A stretch of 64,000 nucleotides of DNA from Tetrapyrgos nigripes (taxonomy: Eukaryota > Basidiomycota > Agaricomycetes > Agaricales > Campanellaceae): NCBI GenBank assembly GCA_013368315.1, contig JAACJM010000096.1:186001-250000 (forward strand), given 5' to 3'. The notes under the pieces were generated by a model. The model worked only from the letters and a program-made list of their open reading frames with translations. It searched no databases and was not told where the DNA came from. This document shows, in pieces, positions 9,001 through 19,186 of the stretch (position 1 is its first letter; each line of letters opens with the position of its first letter). Made by a program: the position numbers and the translations under genes.

Positions 9001-11701
9001 TAAAATCCTTAACAGTGCACCATACATTCATCAACAGAATGGTCGAGCCGAACGTTTTATACGCACTCTAATGGATAAGTCACTGGCAATGATGAAGTTA
9101 GCATGTCTACCTGAATCATGGTGGGAATATGCTGTCCGTCATGGATTGTATGTCTATCGACGTACTCCTTTACGACGACACAAATGGATAACTCCATTTG
9201 AAATGCTTGAAAAAGAAAAACCGCGTATTGATCACTTACGAGTCTTTGGCTGTGGAGCTTACGTCTTTAAACCCGAGGAAACTCGAAAGAACAAACTCGC
9301 TTCCAAGTCAGAACTCATGACGTATCTTGGTGTAGCACCGGGAGAACGTGGAAATCTTTTCATGCGTACAAACAATGCGGAATTTACATCCCCGCAAGCC
9401 GTGTTTGAGGAAGACTTCTTTCCTCGATGTAAAACTCAATCTCGAAATTCAAAACAACTACCTATCGAATCATCGCACGGCGATGACACTCCTCTACCAC
9501 AAATCCCTGACGATGATGATGAAGATTTTCATCATCGTCCTCCTCGCATCCCTTCAACAAGGAGACCTGATCAACTTCGTGACGACGAACCTGAACAGGA
9601 TCCACCGCCTTCGTCTCCGGATAGTGACTCTGAGCCTAGAAGAACGGTAACACCGCCGCCAGTGGAGACACCACCTCCTCAGGCACCTCGAAAGCCCAGA
9701 GCTCCTAGACAAAGACGGCCACCAACAGAACCAACGCGTCGAAGCGAGCGTACTGGTACTGTACCTAAACGATACGGGGATAAACACCCTGTAGAAGTTG
9801 AACGCGATCTTGAACCTCAAATCGCAGCTGATAAAAGAGCGGAAGCAAAAGCTAAAGCAGAGAGAGACGCTCGGAGAGAACGTCAACAAGCTGCAGAGCA
9901 ACAGGTTCCCGGACCTAGTTCTGCATCCGGAAGCGCACCCCAGGGGGAGCAGCAAGCCGAGAGTGATGACTCTGCACGCCCTGAATCAGAAGAAATGGCA
10001 GAACCATGCCGTGAAGGGGGAGTATCTATAAATTTCTTGCTTATGCAGGCAATTGCTCCTGGAGAAATCGATTCCCACTTGCTTATTCAGAAAATTACTT
10101 CGAAGAATGATGGGAATCAACCGAATGTTCGTAATATTCGCGAATGGACATTCAAAGATATTGCTCGCTTACCTATAGCTGAGCAAGAGGAATGGAAAGT
10201 CGCTTGCCGCGAAGAATTAGAGGCTCTTCGCAAGCGCGACACCTATGAATTGGTCGAAAGACCTAAAGATAGGAAAGTTATCAAAAACCGATGGGTCTTC
10301 GACATCAAAACTGATGGTCGTAAAAAGGCAAGACTCGTTGCAAAAGGTTTTTCACAGGTCGAAGGCATAGACTTTGATCAAATATATTCACCTGTTGTTC
10401 GATTCGAGACTGTGCGCTTAATCTTCGCTTTAGCTGCACTTAAGGGCTGGCACGTGTCCGGTGTCGATGTCCGATCAGCCTATCTATATGGCTTACTCGA
10501 TGAAGAAATCTATATGGAACAACCGGAAGCCTTTAAAGTAAAAGGACAAGAGCATAAAGTCGTCCGGCTTCTTCGTGCTCTTTACGGACTCAAACAAGCA
10601 GGACTTGCGTGGTGGAAAAGTCTTGATAAGTCCATGGCGGAACTCGATTTTAAACGAATCATTTCCGACGCCGGAATCTTCATTCACAAACGCTATGACG
10701 CCAACAAAAATCTTATTGAAAATTCTATCGTCATTGCCGTAGTCTATGTGGATGATGCTCTATTCTGTGGAGCTAACAAAACCTTAGTCTTACGACTCAA
10801 AGGAGACTTTATGAAGAGATGGGAATGTAGGGATTTAGGCGATGCCAAAGAATTCCTTAGGATGAGAATTACTAGGAAAGGCAGCAAGATCTCTTTAGAT
10901 CAGTGCGCTTATCTGGATAAAATCCTAGAAACTTATGGAATGCAAAACGCGAAAGCTTCTGCTACCCCATTACCTGGCAATTATCACCCTCTTCCTCTTC
11001 CAAATGACACTCCTGTCAATTATACTCTTCGTCAAAATTATCAGGAGATAATCGGATCCTTACTCTACTTAATGTTAGGAACACGTCCTGATATTTCCTT
11101 TGCTGTCACAAAACTTGCACAATTTGCTGCAAACCCCTCACAAGAACACTACAATAAGGCGAAAGACATTTGCCGTTATCTTGTTGGCACTAGAAAATAT
11201 GCTCTTGTGTACAACGGTCGAGGGGGAGAAGGCTTATCAGCCTACACAGACTCCGATTGGGGATCAGATCCTGGAACTCGCAAATCTCAAACTGGCTTCT
11301 TTCTACAATTAGCCCAAGCACCATTTAGCTGGACGTCTAGACAACAAAAGACAGTTGCTCTATCTTCGACTGAAGCTGAATACATGGCACTTAGTGACTG
11401 CAGTCGACAAGTCTGTTGGTTCAAGACTCTTCTCAGTGAAATCGAATATCCTCTTCACGCTATTCCAATTTACGGTGACAATCAGGGATCAATTTTTATT
11501 GCATCAAACCCTGTCACGGATAAGCGAACCAAACACATTGATATTCGATATCATTTTGTTCGAGAAAAAGTCATCGACGAGACAGTCAAGTTATTCTTCA
11601 TTGAAGGAAGTAATAACCCTGCAGATCTACTCACTAAAGCTCTTGATCGAGTAAAGTTTGAGAAGTTCAGGAAACAATTAGGACTTCAGTTTTATAATTG
11701 A
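6026..11701 (+). CDS. pol: Copia gag-pol polyprotein (1891 residues from the first in-frame ATG)
   Basis: Domains in order: gag/UBN2-like capsid region (about residues 1-150) and a Lys/Gly-rich basic stretch (about 190-215). Next are a Ser/Thr/Pro-rich linker and a Cys cluster CACGTLFSLCQKC just before the protease motif DSGASAHF (about 717). The pre-integrase domain has the H...H...C..C finger (HRRIGHPS, CKGC). The integrase core has D in IHTDLHE (about 910), D in MSDMGGEF and E in NGRAERF (about 1009). The reverse transcriptase has YVDD (about 1574), and RNase H has AYTDSDWG (about 1742) and SSTEAEY. It ends at TGA 11699-11701. No classical CCHC knuckle is seen. All catalytic residues are present, so the element could be mobile if the gag break is not real. 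Confidence 0.95.
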   Translation: MGSIKLRLSPPVRQKTLGMTTAKEIWDFLKKTYGKPGVSAIYTDFKRATSITIPNDANPSAAIELIRMHFDRVSAAGIPTDGTSDNSITKIANFLIVMFIISKLPPRYEYLINQYTQYTIQEVDTANLDVLQSEIVNIWESRQGAFKGPSGKAQANRLSAVKRKDGNPSFQQQQQQRPSGSSSGANGANGSNGNNKGKGKGKGKGKANFRRGGRAGKFEQAKRQGQAHLVHDDMSPMMHTVTVVDTPAAVDTRKPFFMETEKPFDAFFTGTKRAINLARDIGARPSGETVATLEDVVMSHTDPSSFTSLTPAPRPKRTLTERIYWDNLQSSSDGWGDAGNWNGWNGEYPETQTGSDADMACAQGEDASWNEDTLVNTSELGSVFGTTTTESGAKVSQDIQTPVSLIDRIAADPAAEMMECAIHLGERFQNPEDSLHLYGEPLRAALNTVAPTGTHGTLSLVQRLAVVRSEMPSGSQPAPPNGMTTQSLPSSRVASPTPGTTSTGWEWLTPHLQNEDGRYDELINWQRDATIGLGGMELPSRAPTPSSMPELRSMSPSLSETSDLEYMSTPPSTGGMSLPTSPVEDTASFGIPSPRPSTPVVIASAANNYGWSLDSEPSGLDNGYLRSDLNLDLMNKSTDALFPAARNWEAGSSCIYLLHTAPLGLTTPFIYNDLYTSPGGNNKYLCACGTLFSLCQKCRKRRSDTVKIHFSDGWLLDSGASAHFTFDINDFVELSYIKPIPVKTANGFTKIRASGTVLISQRKRVMKLYPVYYIPDLNQRLLSVGQFLNDNMFMRGNSDHITISRNTTFLTFSKRIPEETLYYLPHKSKIVASKANLLIYLIDYEILHRRIGHPSRDVLKHVRQHTLGTPEFIIPKELPLCKGCLEGKTPRQAYPPNERRATRPFQIIHTDLHEYPTISYHKYKYIIVFFDDYTSDAWIRFLTDKKQPLTATRQFLAMVETQYKTKVEQWMSDMGGEFIKGTYREMLLEKGVKILNSAPYIHQQNGRAERFIRTLMDKSLAMMKLACLPESWWEYAVRHGLYVYRRTPLRRHKWITPFEMLEKEKPRIDHLRVFGCGAYVFKPEETRKNKLASKSELMTYLGVAPGERGNLFMRTNNAEFTSPQAVFEEDFFPRCKTQSRNSKQLPIESSHGDDTPLPQIPDDDDEDFHHRPPRIPSTRRPDQLRDDEPEQDPPPSSPDSDSEPRRTVTPPPVETPPPQAPRKPRAPRQRRPPTEPTRRSERTGTVPKRYGDKHPVEVERDLEPQIAADKRAEAKAKAERDARRERQQAAEQQVPGPSSASGSAPQGEQQAESDDSARPESEEMAEPCREGGVSINFLLMQAIAPGEIDSHLLIQKITSKNDGNQPNVRNIREWTFKDIARLPIAEQEEWKVACREELEALRKRDTYELVERPKDRKVIKNRWVFDIKTDGRKKARLVAKGFSQVEGIDFDQIYSPVVRFETVRLIFALAALKGWHVSGVDVRSAYLYGLLDEEIYMEQPEAFKVKGQEHKVVRLLRALYGLKQAGLAWWKSLDKSMAELDFKRIISDAGIFIHKRYDANKNLIENSIVIAVVYVDDALFCGANKTLVLRLKGDFMKRWECRDLGDAKEFLRMRITRKGSKISLDQCAYLDKILETYGMQNAKASATPLPGNYHPLPLPNDTPVNYTLRQNYQEIIGSLLYLMLGTRPDISFAVTKLAQFAANPSQEHYNKAKDICRYLVGTRKYALVYNGRGGEGLSAYTDSDWGSDPGTRKSQTGFFLQLAQAPFSWTSRQQKTVALSSTEAEYMALSDCSRQVCWFKTLLSEIEYPLHAIPIYGDNQGSIFIASNPVTDKRTKHIDIRYHFVREKVIDETVKLFFIEGSNNPADLLTKALDRVKFEKFRKQLGLQFYN

Positions 11702-11795
11702 AGAAATCGCATCGAAAACGTCGAGGCACTGGATCCCTTCCTTCCATGGCTGCTTACAGCGCCTACCTATGCTTACGCACACTACCGTGCTGCTT

Positions 11796-11807
11796 AGCAA
11801 GGGGGAG
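11796..11807 (+). other. Polypurine tract of the copia element
   Basis: AGCAAGGGGGAG lies directly before the 3' LTR, the expected position of the plus-strand primer. Confidence 0.8.
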
Positions 11808-12176
11808 TGTTGAATTGGCGCATTCAGTTGCAGCCATCAACGTATTCTATGTAGAACAATAGTAGTAGTTATATATAGAACAATAAGATTATATAGACAA
11901 TAAAGTGTAGTACGACAATAGTGTACGAAACCAGCATTGTTCTATCCAGTACAATAGAATCTTATTGTTACTCTAGTATTAGTTTACATGTATTTGTACC
12001 TCCTAAAAGGTATATAAGGACTAGTAGATAGTCCTCCTAATAACAAGTTTTTACACTTAACCCACATCGCTCAACAAGCCTCTAACTAGCCCTACAAGCT
12101 ATCTTTTATCCACAGGTAAGTTGCGTAGTTGCCACTGCGTTTAGTAGTGTACGAGCCGTACCATGCCTGCTTAACA
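11808..12176 (+). repeat. 3' LTR of the copia element
   Basis: 369 bp, TGTTGAATTGG to CTTAACA, identical by eye to the 5' LTR. It is followed by the CCAGC duplication and lies 109 bp upstream of the ATG of the MFS gene at 12286, in the same orientation, so its TATA-like box (about 12009-12019) points into that gene. Confidence 0.95.
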
Positions 12177-12285
12177 CCAGCTAGAGGAACGATAATGAAA
12201 CTACTAGTAGGATACCTTCTGGTCTCTGGTAAGTAGCAGTAATCCACCAAGGCCTTATCATGTGTTGCACTGCGTGCAGTGCGAG

Positions 12286-14764
12286 ATGGAATCCTATAAA
12301 GTAAGAGAATATCAACTTGAAGCGCGTCCGAGAACTATTTCAACTTGCTCCTAACTTCTATTCCCTTGGGCCCATTTAAATTCAGAATGCGGTCGAGAAG
12401 ATTGTTTCAGACGTCACTGAAAATAACCTCGACAATGACAATGTCAAGAATGGTCCTTCTGCCCGTGAGCTCCTTCGCACCCTGATGGCGTCACTGTCTG
12501 TACGTGTCTTTTACTATCTTGCAACCCAGAAGAGATATCTAATGCAAAGTCTGCTCATTCGACCACAATATAGTCACTGATGATAAGGAGTACACCGAAG
12601 ATCAATTCAAGCAACTCAAGAGGAAGATCGATTGGCACCTCTTGCCTCTCATGTGGGTCTGCTGTGAGTGACGAGTCTGACTTTCCCCATTTTCTTCTTG
12701 TCGCTCAAACCTGGCTTTCCATCTTTCTTTTACCATGGCCACTTTCGGTCTCCGAGAAGATACCGGACTCGTTGGACAGCAGTACTCGTGGCTTGCGACA
12801 GCTTTTTGTGTGTGTTAGCCTAGAACTCAAAGACGTGTATATCGACTCATTAATTCTTATGGGGATTTATGCAGACCTCACCTATCTGTTCTTCGAATTT
12901 CCTTCGAATTTTCTCCTGCAGAGATGGAAGGTCTTGTAAGTTGCGGCGTCTCAATTTGCCTGGATCGATGCAACTATTAACTGATTTGTGCGTTCACCGT
13001 ACATGTAGGTCTATCTACATGCTTTGCTGGGGTGTCGTCGTTTTATGCCTCGGATTCGGTGCGTGTGTTCGCTTATCTTCGAGGTCGAACTTTAACGATG
13101 CCGATGGTATGCAGTCCAAAACTTTACGCACCTCGTCGTTCTCCGTGCTTTACAAGGTCTATTTGAATGTTGTATCTCTCCTGGTTTTATCCTTTTGATC
13201 GGTAGTTGGTATACTAGAGGAGAGCATGTCTCCCGGGCGTTGGTGTTCCAGGTAAGTCCAAATTGTTCAAGTTCAAAACCACATTTGAGCCCTATAGGTC
13301 TAACTGGACGTTCTGCACTGGCAGGCTACCCCAGGCTTCACAACCATTTCCGGTTTGATTCTGTATGGAATTGGAACTCTGGAATATCGAGATCAAAGCA
13401 GAGAGGCTTGGAGGTATATGTCTTATGTGAGCGTCTCTCCTTGAGTCTTTAATGGAATTTGTTCGTTGACCACTATGCCTGGTATCATCATCCAAATTCA
13501 TGCAGTTCTTAGGAAGTCTGACACTCCTCGTCGGCTTATTATGTCTCTACTACCTTGGTACACCTTCTGAAGTATCTTGGTTGACTCTTGAGCAAAAGCG
13601 CATGGCAAACGCCAGGATCCTGGGTAATCAGAGTGGTCATGATAGTACAGGGACGGAAAAATGGAAATGGTATCAGGTTCAAGAGTGTCTTGTGGATCCT
13701 TGCGTGAGTGCTCACTGGGTTTTGCTTGTCCGTATGACAACAACACTAATGTTTTCGTAGTTTTGGTTTGCAGGGATAAACTCTTTCCTGAACTGCGTTC
13801 CTAATGGTGGTATCATTACTTTTGGAAGCCTTCTCAATGTGTCTTTTGGCTTTAGTGAGTATTTCAGTGCTGCTTTGGATCGCACTCATCTAACCTTTGG
13901 CGGATCCCAGCCCCTCTCGAGGTAATACTCTACCAGATCCCTCAGATCAACGCTGCCTTCCCTTATTCTTATCATCGTCGCCGGCCTCTGCAACACCAGA
14001 TGGGCCAACCTTCGTCTTTATTTCATGGCTGCAGCAACGATTCCGCCATTCATCGGGTTTTTGGGTATGAGTCTGATCGGCGGAGACCCCGGTACCAAGT
14101 GGACGAAATGGGGCATGTACTTCCTTACGGTTTCGTATCCACTGTCTTTGTTTTTGGCTTGGACTCTGATTCCTTCAAATCTGGTGATTATATGTTAGCT
14201 ATTCAGCGCTATATGACTATTGATTCTGAATGCAGCCAGGGCGAACAAAACGCACATTCACGTCTTCATTCACTTTTATTATGTATTGTACAGGAAACAT
14301 GGTTGGCACGCAGATTTTTAGAACTAAAGATGCAGTATGTCTCGTTCACAACAATCTAGGACATGTATGGTGATTCTTGTTATTCGTTATTCATTTACAG
14401 CCCCAATATACTCCAGGAGTCATCGGTTGCGCCACCTGCTTTGGAGTGGAATTTTTGCTTACTAGTATTTGTGGCGAGTACATGTCTTTGTCTCCACTTG
14501 GGTGCATTAGAAGCGATAATGAATGTTCGTATAGCCTGGAGAATGATTTACGTCCTTAGAAATCGTCGTCGAGACAAGGCTCAGCTGAACGATGGACTGA
14601 CCCCTGAGGAACGTGAGGTTCAAGGAAGGCTGAATGGAGAGAAAGATTTGACTGATTTTGAGAATCCTCATGTGAGTTTCTGTTCCTAATGCCATTTTTT
14701 TTCGTTGTTTGGGTGATGCTAGACTGACCTATGAATTGTTCAGTAGTTCCGTTATACGCTTTGA
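12286..14764 (+). CDS. MFS transporter of the ACS / allantoate permease (Dal5-like) family
   Basis: A plasma-membrane proton-coupled permease for organic anions such as allantoate, ureidosuccinate or nicotinate; the substrate cannot be read from sequence. The start MESYK at 12286 is followed at once by a GTAAGA intron and then NAVEKIVSD. Family hallmarks appear in order over many short introns: KIDWHLLPLMW, GLREDTGLVG, FEFPSNFLLQRW, LRALQGLFE, SWYTRGEHVSRA, WLTLEQKRMANARI, NSFLNCVPNGGIITFGS, RTKRTFTSSFTFIMYCTGN, GTQIFRTKDAP, WRMIYVLRNRRRDK and the C-terminus ENPHFRYAL. One break is seen: an extra C in the run 13960-13962 shifts frame between QINAAF and LILIIVAG. Both sides are well conserved, so it may be a sequence error. 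The copia 3' LTR sits in its promoter. Confidence 0.85.
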
Positions 14765-15166
14765 AGAGGAAGATTTGACAAGTGTACGATGAGAGGAGCC
14801 TCTCTTCCTTCCGAGGTCCCTAGCTCCCGGCTGGTTCTATTATATTCTATCCTGACCTGTACTATGTATATCAATGCCCAAAAAACCAGAATGATACTCA
14901 CCGCCAGACAAGAAGACGCTCAGACCTTTCGGGCTGGACATTTGACGTCATCTCGGCAAACCTGAGCGCTTGAGCGCCCATTGCGGCCCACAATCCCCGC
15001 AGTCTAGACTCGTGCCGACCATCATAGCCTTGTACCCACTCCACTTTCACGACCTGATTATCAGGTCATTTGTACAGCTCGTGGGTTCCTAGCTGTCTTC
15101 GACTGTTGATTTAAACCACTAACTTCCCGAAGGAATCTCCGTTTACCTCCCTCCGTAGCCCAAGGA
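14765..15166. other. Intergenic, MFS 3' end to kinase promoter
   Basis: No gene is seen. It holds the 3' flank of the MFS gene and the upstream region of the following kinase gene. Confidence 0.5.
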
Positions 15167-18100
15167 ATGTCGCAGGTCTACTTTCCTGCTGAGGACGATA
15201 TCAGTCAGTCATCCCCTATCGCTGGTGTCGCTGTAGGAAAATCCTGATGTACTCACAGAATGACCTTTACCGCTCCTCATTATGTCCCGTCTTTTCTTTG
15301 GAGATTTTGGCTGTCCAATGTGTGCGTGATAATCATCTCTGTTTGGGTCTCGCCAGCTAATGCATGCAGCGTCTCTCCAGCGGCCAATTAGGCAATTGTC
15401 AGCCTCGTATTCACGTTTACGATGTGTATAATGGCGATCTTTTGGAACTGGAGAATGCGAATGGACCCCGTCGCGCCGTGTTTCAAGACCTCGATAGTGC
15501 GTTGGATGCCGGTCCTCGGTCAGCTTTGGAACATGCGGAGAACTCATTCCATGAGCTCGAGTCCCGAGCGGAAGTAGCTTTATCCAAAGTAATCCACGAA
15601 GTTCACCATACTGGCTGCAGCTCTTCAACCTCCAAACATCCACCTCAGATTTGCCTCGACTCAACCGAGCTTTCCACCATCATCCAATTTCTCGTATTCC
15701 TCCGTTTTCGCAACAGTTCCAAATACCAAGAAATCATTAAAGAAGTCATGGAGCCGTCTGACCTTTCTCTCGCTGTAAGATCGCGTGGTACACGCGCAGA
15801 GACAATTTTCTCCATTTATAACCCTTTCTACCGCCAAGTCCGCATCGTCTCTATCCTCACTCTTTTCACTCAATTCTTTGAGACCCCTCTGGAGTCTTTA
15901 CCATCCTCGCCATCTTCTGTTTCAGACGACAACATTGATTACCACCCAATGTCGAGGAAGGACCCTTGTTTGAACATCATCGACAAATACTTTTGGAAGT
16001 ACTGTCGGCAGGTGGAAGTCTGTCTGGGTGTTCCTGCAGAGGAGGAACAGGAGTATATCCTGTCCGATAGTTGTTATGGCGTGCTGGACTCGAGCTTTGG
16101 AAGTGGTGCCAGTGTAGGGACGGGGACGGGGCCGGAGCAGAATCCGTGAGTCTTTCTCTTTCCTTCTCTCTTATATGATTTTCTTTCTTCTTTATACGAA
16201 AACTGACGCCTACAACCAGGGAAACCGAATCCTACGACTCTTTCTTTCCAATCTTACCTACGCTAGCAGTCTATGTCATCTACAACGAAGACAGGGACAA
16301 TATCTTCCCTACTCCCAATCCTAACGAAGCTGGGTCTGATGTCAATGACCAGCCAACTCAAGTAACCCTGGATGTTGACTCTGAAATGGCTGTGGATATT
16401 TATCTGAGGAATGCCATGGTCCTCTCTAATGTTCCCTACAATCATCAGAATCGCCGTCCAACACATACATTTATACCCTATAACAGGATAGAGGCGAGTG
16501 AGAAGGAGGAGTTTTATCACGAGGTGGAGGCTATTTTGAGGATGTCTTCGACGGGTAGCTATGGGACCCAGGATTACAAGAAGCTTAAAGAGGTGCCTAT
16601 TCCTCTAGCCAACGATGCTGCTGGTGCCATCCTTGATGGTCTGCACATGGGTCCTGCATCTTCACCTTCACCTTTGACGACTATGACCCATGCCAGCTCT
16701 AGTCCCATGTCTACGCCGTCTCCCCTCCTCACTCCCAACTCCACCACTGGCATCAGTTCCGCCTTCAGCACCACCGCCAACCCCAAACTCTACTTCCACT
16801 CACTCTCCTCCATAGCGAAGTCTATCTCTTCCTACGACGAGTTTCGATGTCGATGGATAGCGGATAAATTCATCGATTACTCTAGGTTGAAGCAGAGGTG
16901 TAGGCAAAAGTTTTGTGTGGAGGGGGTTATGAACTCGAAGATGTTTTGGAATTTTGGGTTTGATTTGAAGCTGCCCCCGGGGAAGGTGGACAAGTGCAAG
17001 GAGAAAGGCAAGGGCAGAGATGAGGGTAATGGTGTGGTGGTTATTGATTTAACAGAAGAGGTAGGTGTTTGCGATATTCATTTGTCTTCTCCCTTCTCTT
17101 TTCTTTTTTCCTCGCTCTAGCGATTCCCCCCCCCCCCCCCCCCCCTTTTTTTTTTTCCTGGCCTTTTTGACTAAGATTAACGTTGTGTTGTATATAGGTC
17201 AAAGTTACGGGAGACGAACCAGTGGCTTACGGAGCGTTTAGTGATGTTTGGAAGGGTCAGTGGTTTGATAGGGTTGAGAGGAAGGAACGGGCGGTATGTA
17301 CCTTGCATTCCTGCTGCTGCGAGCGCTTGGGCGTTCTGACTCTCTTGCAGGTCGCTATCAAGTACCTACGCCAGGCCATGGTTCAAAGAGTTGTCAGAGC
17401 CAAGTTTGTCAAGGTGCGTATATCGTCATGCATCTTGTCCAATTCGCTCTGTAACAATGTCCCTTCTACTGTACAGCGCCTTCAAGCCGAGATCGTGACG
17501 TGGCATCAGCTTTGCCATCGAAACCTCGCTACGTTGTTTGGGATCATACAAAACGCAAGTAGCATCGGGATGGTTTCACTTTGGTGTGAGAATGGGACGA
17601 TTGGGCAATTTTTGAAGAGGAATCCTGACAAAAATAAGCTGAGACTGGTGGGTTTTTTCTTTTTTCCTTTTCTACTTGCTATCTCTTCTGACGACAATCG
17701 TTTTCAGTTGGTTCAAGTCGCTTCAGGCGTAGCCTATCTTCATCATTTCAAAACTGCCGTCGTGCACGGGGATCTCAAAGGGGTGTGTATCATCATGCTG
17801 CATCCAGGTTACATTTTAATCATATTCTGCTTTCCACACAGAGCAACATCCTCATCGACGCCCACGAACAAGCTATCATTACTGATTTCGGGTTAACAAA
17901 GGTTATGGAAGATCTCAATTCAGACTCCCAAGATGGATCAGGAGCAGACGAAGTCAAAGTCCATACCACGTCGTTCTTCGCTGGGTCGACCAGGTGGATG
18001 GCTCCAGAGTTGATTCAGGTACTGGTAGAAGATGATGGAGGCAAGATACCACGAGTGACGACGCATAGTGATGTGTATGCGTTTGCGTCGGTTTGTTTAG

Positions 18101-18606
18101 AGGTGTGTCGTGATCAGACCTCGTCGAATTGTGTGCTTAACACTTCTGCTTTTCAGGTCGCTACGGGACAACTTCCTTACCCTCACCGAAGTAACGACCA
18201 CGCTGTCACTGTGGACATCCTGAGAGGTGTTGGACCTTCTCGTGGAACGGTGTTTTCTTCGCAGCAGCTGGGGATAGGTGTCAAGTCTACTGCCTCGTCT
18301 AAATCGCAGTCCCAGGCAGCGTCTGCGCCTTCTTCCTCCATCAGCACCAACCATCTTCCGTGTCCTTGCTCCACGAATTCTTCCGGATCTCGCCTCTCAG
18401 CGCCGTCGTCGTCATCTGGAGGACGAGAAAGCGTAGATCATCATCATCAACTGCTCGTTGGAAAGGACTCCGAAGTAAGTTCAGATACAGATCAGGAAGA
18501 CCACGACTGTTTCCGTGTCATTCTGGAACGGTGTTGGTCCCAAGTACCCTACCTGAGACCGAGTATGGAGGAGGTGTTGAATTGGCTTACGGCGATGGAG
18601 GCTTAG
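15167..18606 (+). CDS. DUF4238-like domain fused to a TKL-type protein kinase
   Basis: Ten exons (15167-15207, 15259-15319, 15370-16145, 16220-17060, 17198-17293, 17351-17413, 17477-17647, 17708-17782, 17842-18102, 18157-18606) join in frame to 944 residues. Residues about 20-570 resemble DUF4238: HYVPSFLWRF, IHVYDVYNG, LESRAEVALSKVI, FLVFLRFRN and a C-terminal block DYSRLKQRCRQKF. The kinase occupies about 575-944, with glycine loop GAFSDVWKG, VAIK lysine (about 609), catalytic loop HGDLKGSNIL (Asp about 705), DFG (about 723) and WMAPEL. The HGD variant of HRD is common in mushroom TKL kinases, so catalysis is plausible. A Ser-rich insert follows subdomain X. The substrate and the role of the N-terminal domain are unknown. 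No signal peptide or membrane segment is seen. Confidence 0.85.
17126..17156 (+). repeat. C20-T11 homopolymer tract inside a kinase intron
   Basis: Twenty C (17126-17145) then eleven T (17146-17156) lie in the 137-nt intron 17061-17197, which is longer than its neighbours. It acts in principle as a very long polypyrimidine tract before the TATATAG acceptor, and the run lengths are likely imprecise. Confidence 0.85.
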
Positions 18607-19186
18607 CTTGAAGTTTGGCCGGTACTGATGACAATGACTCGTTACGACAACTTCTCTTTCATCATGATGCTCGCTATGTTATGAGTTGCTTCTGTCTGAC
18701 CCAGCTTTTCTATTATGCTCACTACTTATGTATGCGTTTCTTTTCCTTCGCATCGACCTTCTCTTCCTCATTCACAACATGCTTTCTCTCTCTCTACCAA
18801 CAATTCCATTGCGTTACTTTATCTACTGTAACTTTACCACATTGATATATACCACTTTCTGTAATTCTAGATACCTGTATCGTATGTAGCCATGCAATAG
18901 TGCGAGTGTATCCCTGCCGCTCTGATGTTCGCCCCTGTCACCCAACTCTTCATGAACCCTCTCAGTTTAGCCTCAGCCAGAGAAGTAATTGGTGGAGCTC
19001 ACGAAATGCATCGCGCGTCGAGCGCATGTAGCTGCCGCGCGTCCAGGGATGGGAAAGAAGTTGATCAGCTCGTTCTCGAGGTGCACCTAAAAGCCTAGAA
19101 TTCGTAACTGGTGAAAAGTCGACTGAGGAGATGCTAAACACATCACAAGGACATCCTCACTCACTGAGGCATTCTTATAATTCGTC
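18607..19186. other. Intergenic between convergent genes
   Basis: Contains the 3' flanks of the kinase (+) and of the minus-strand gene to its right. Short T/C-rich open frames here are not protein-like. Confidence 0.5.

Larger units (their letters stand above)
5091..12176 (+). mobile_element. Complete Ty1/copia LTR retrotransposon, recent insertion
   Basis: A 7086-bp element has 369-bp direct LTRs that I could not distinguish by eye. The 5-bp duplication CCAGC flanks it (5086-5090 and 12177-12181). Order inside: 5' LTR, primer-binding site, untranslated leader with short repeats, gag, protease, integrase, reverse transcriptase/RNase H, polypurine tract, 3' LTR. Integrase preceding RT is the copia (Pseudoviridae) order. 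The coding frame is open except for one single-base break early in gag. Confidence 0.97.

Noticed and set aside
6123..9650. Plus and minus frames of 100-250 codons within the copia element
   Set aside because: They lie antisense or out of frame to the clearly homologous gag-pol frame.
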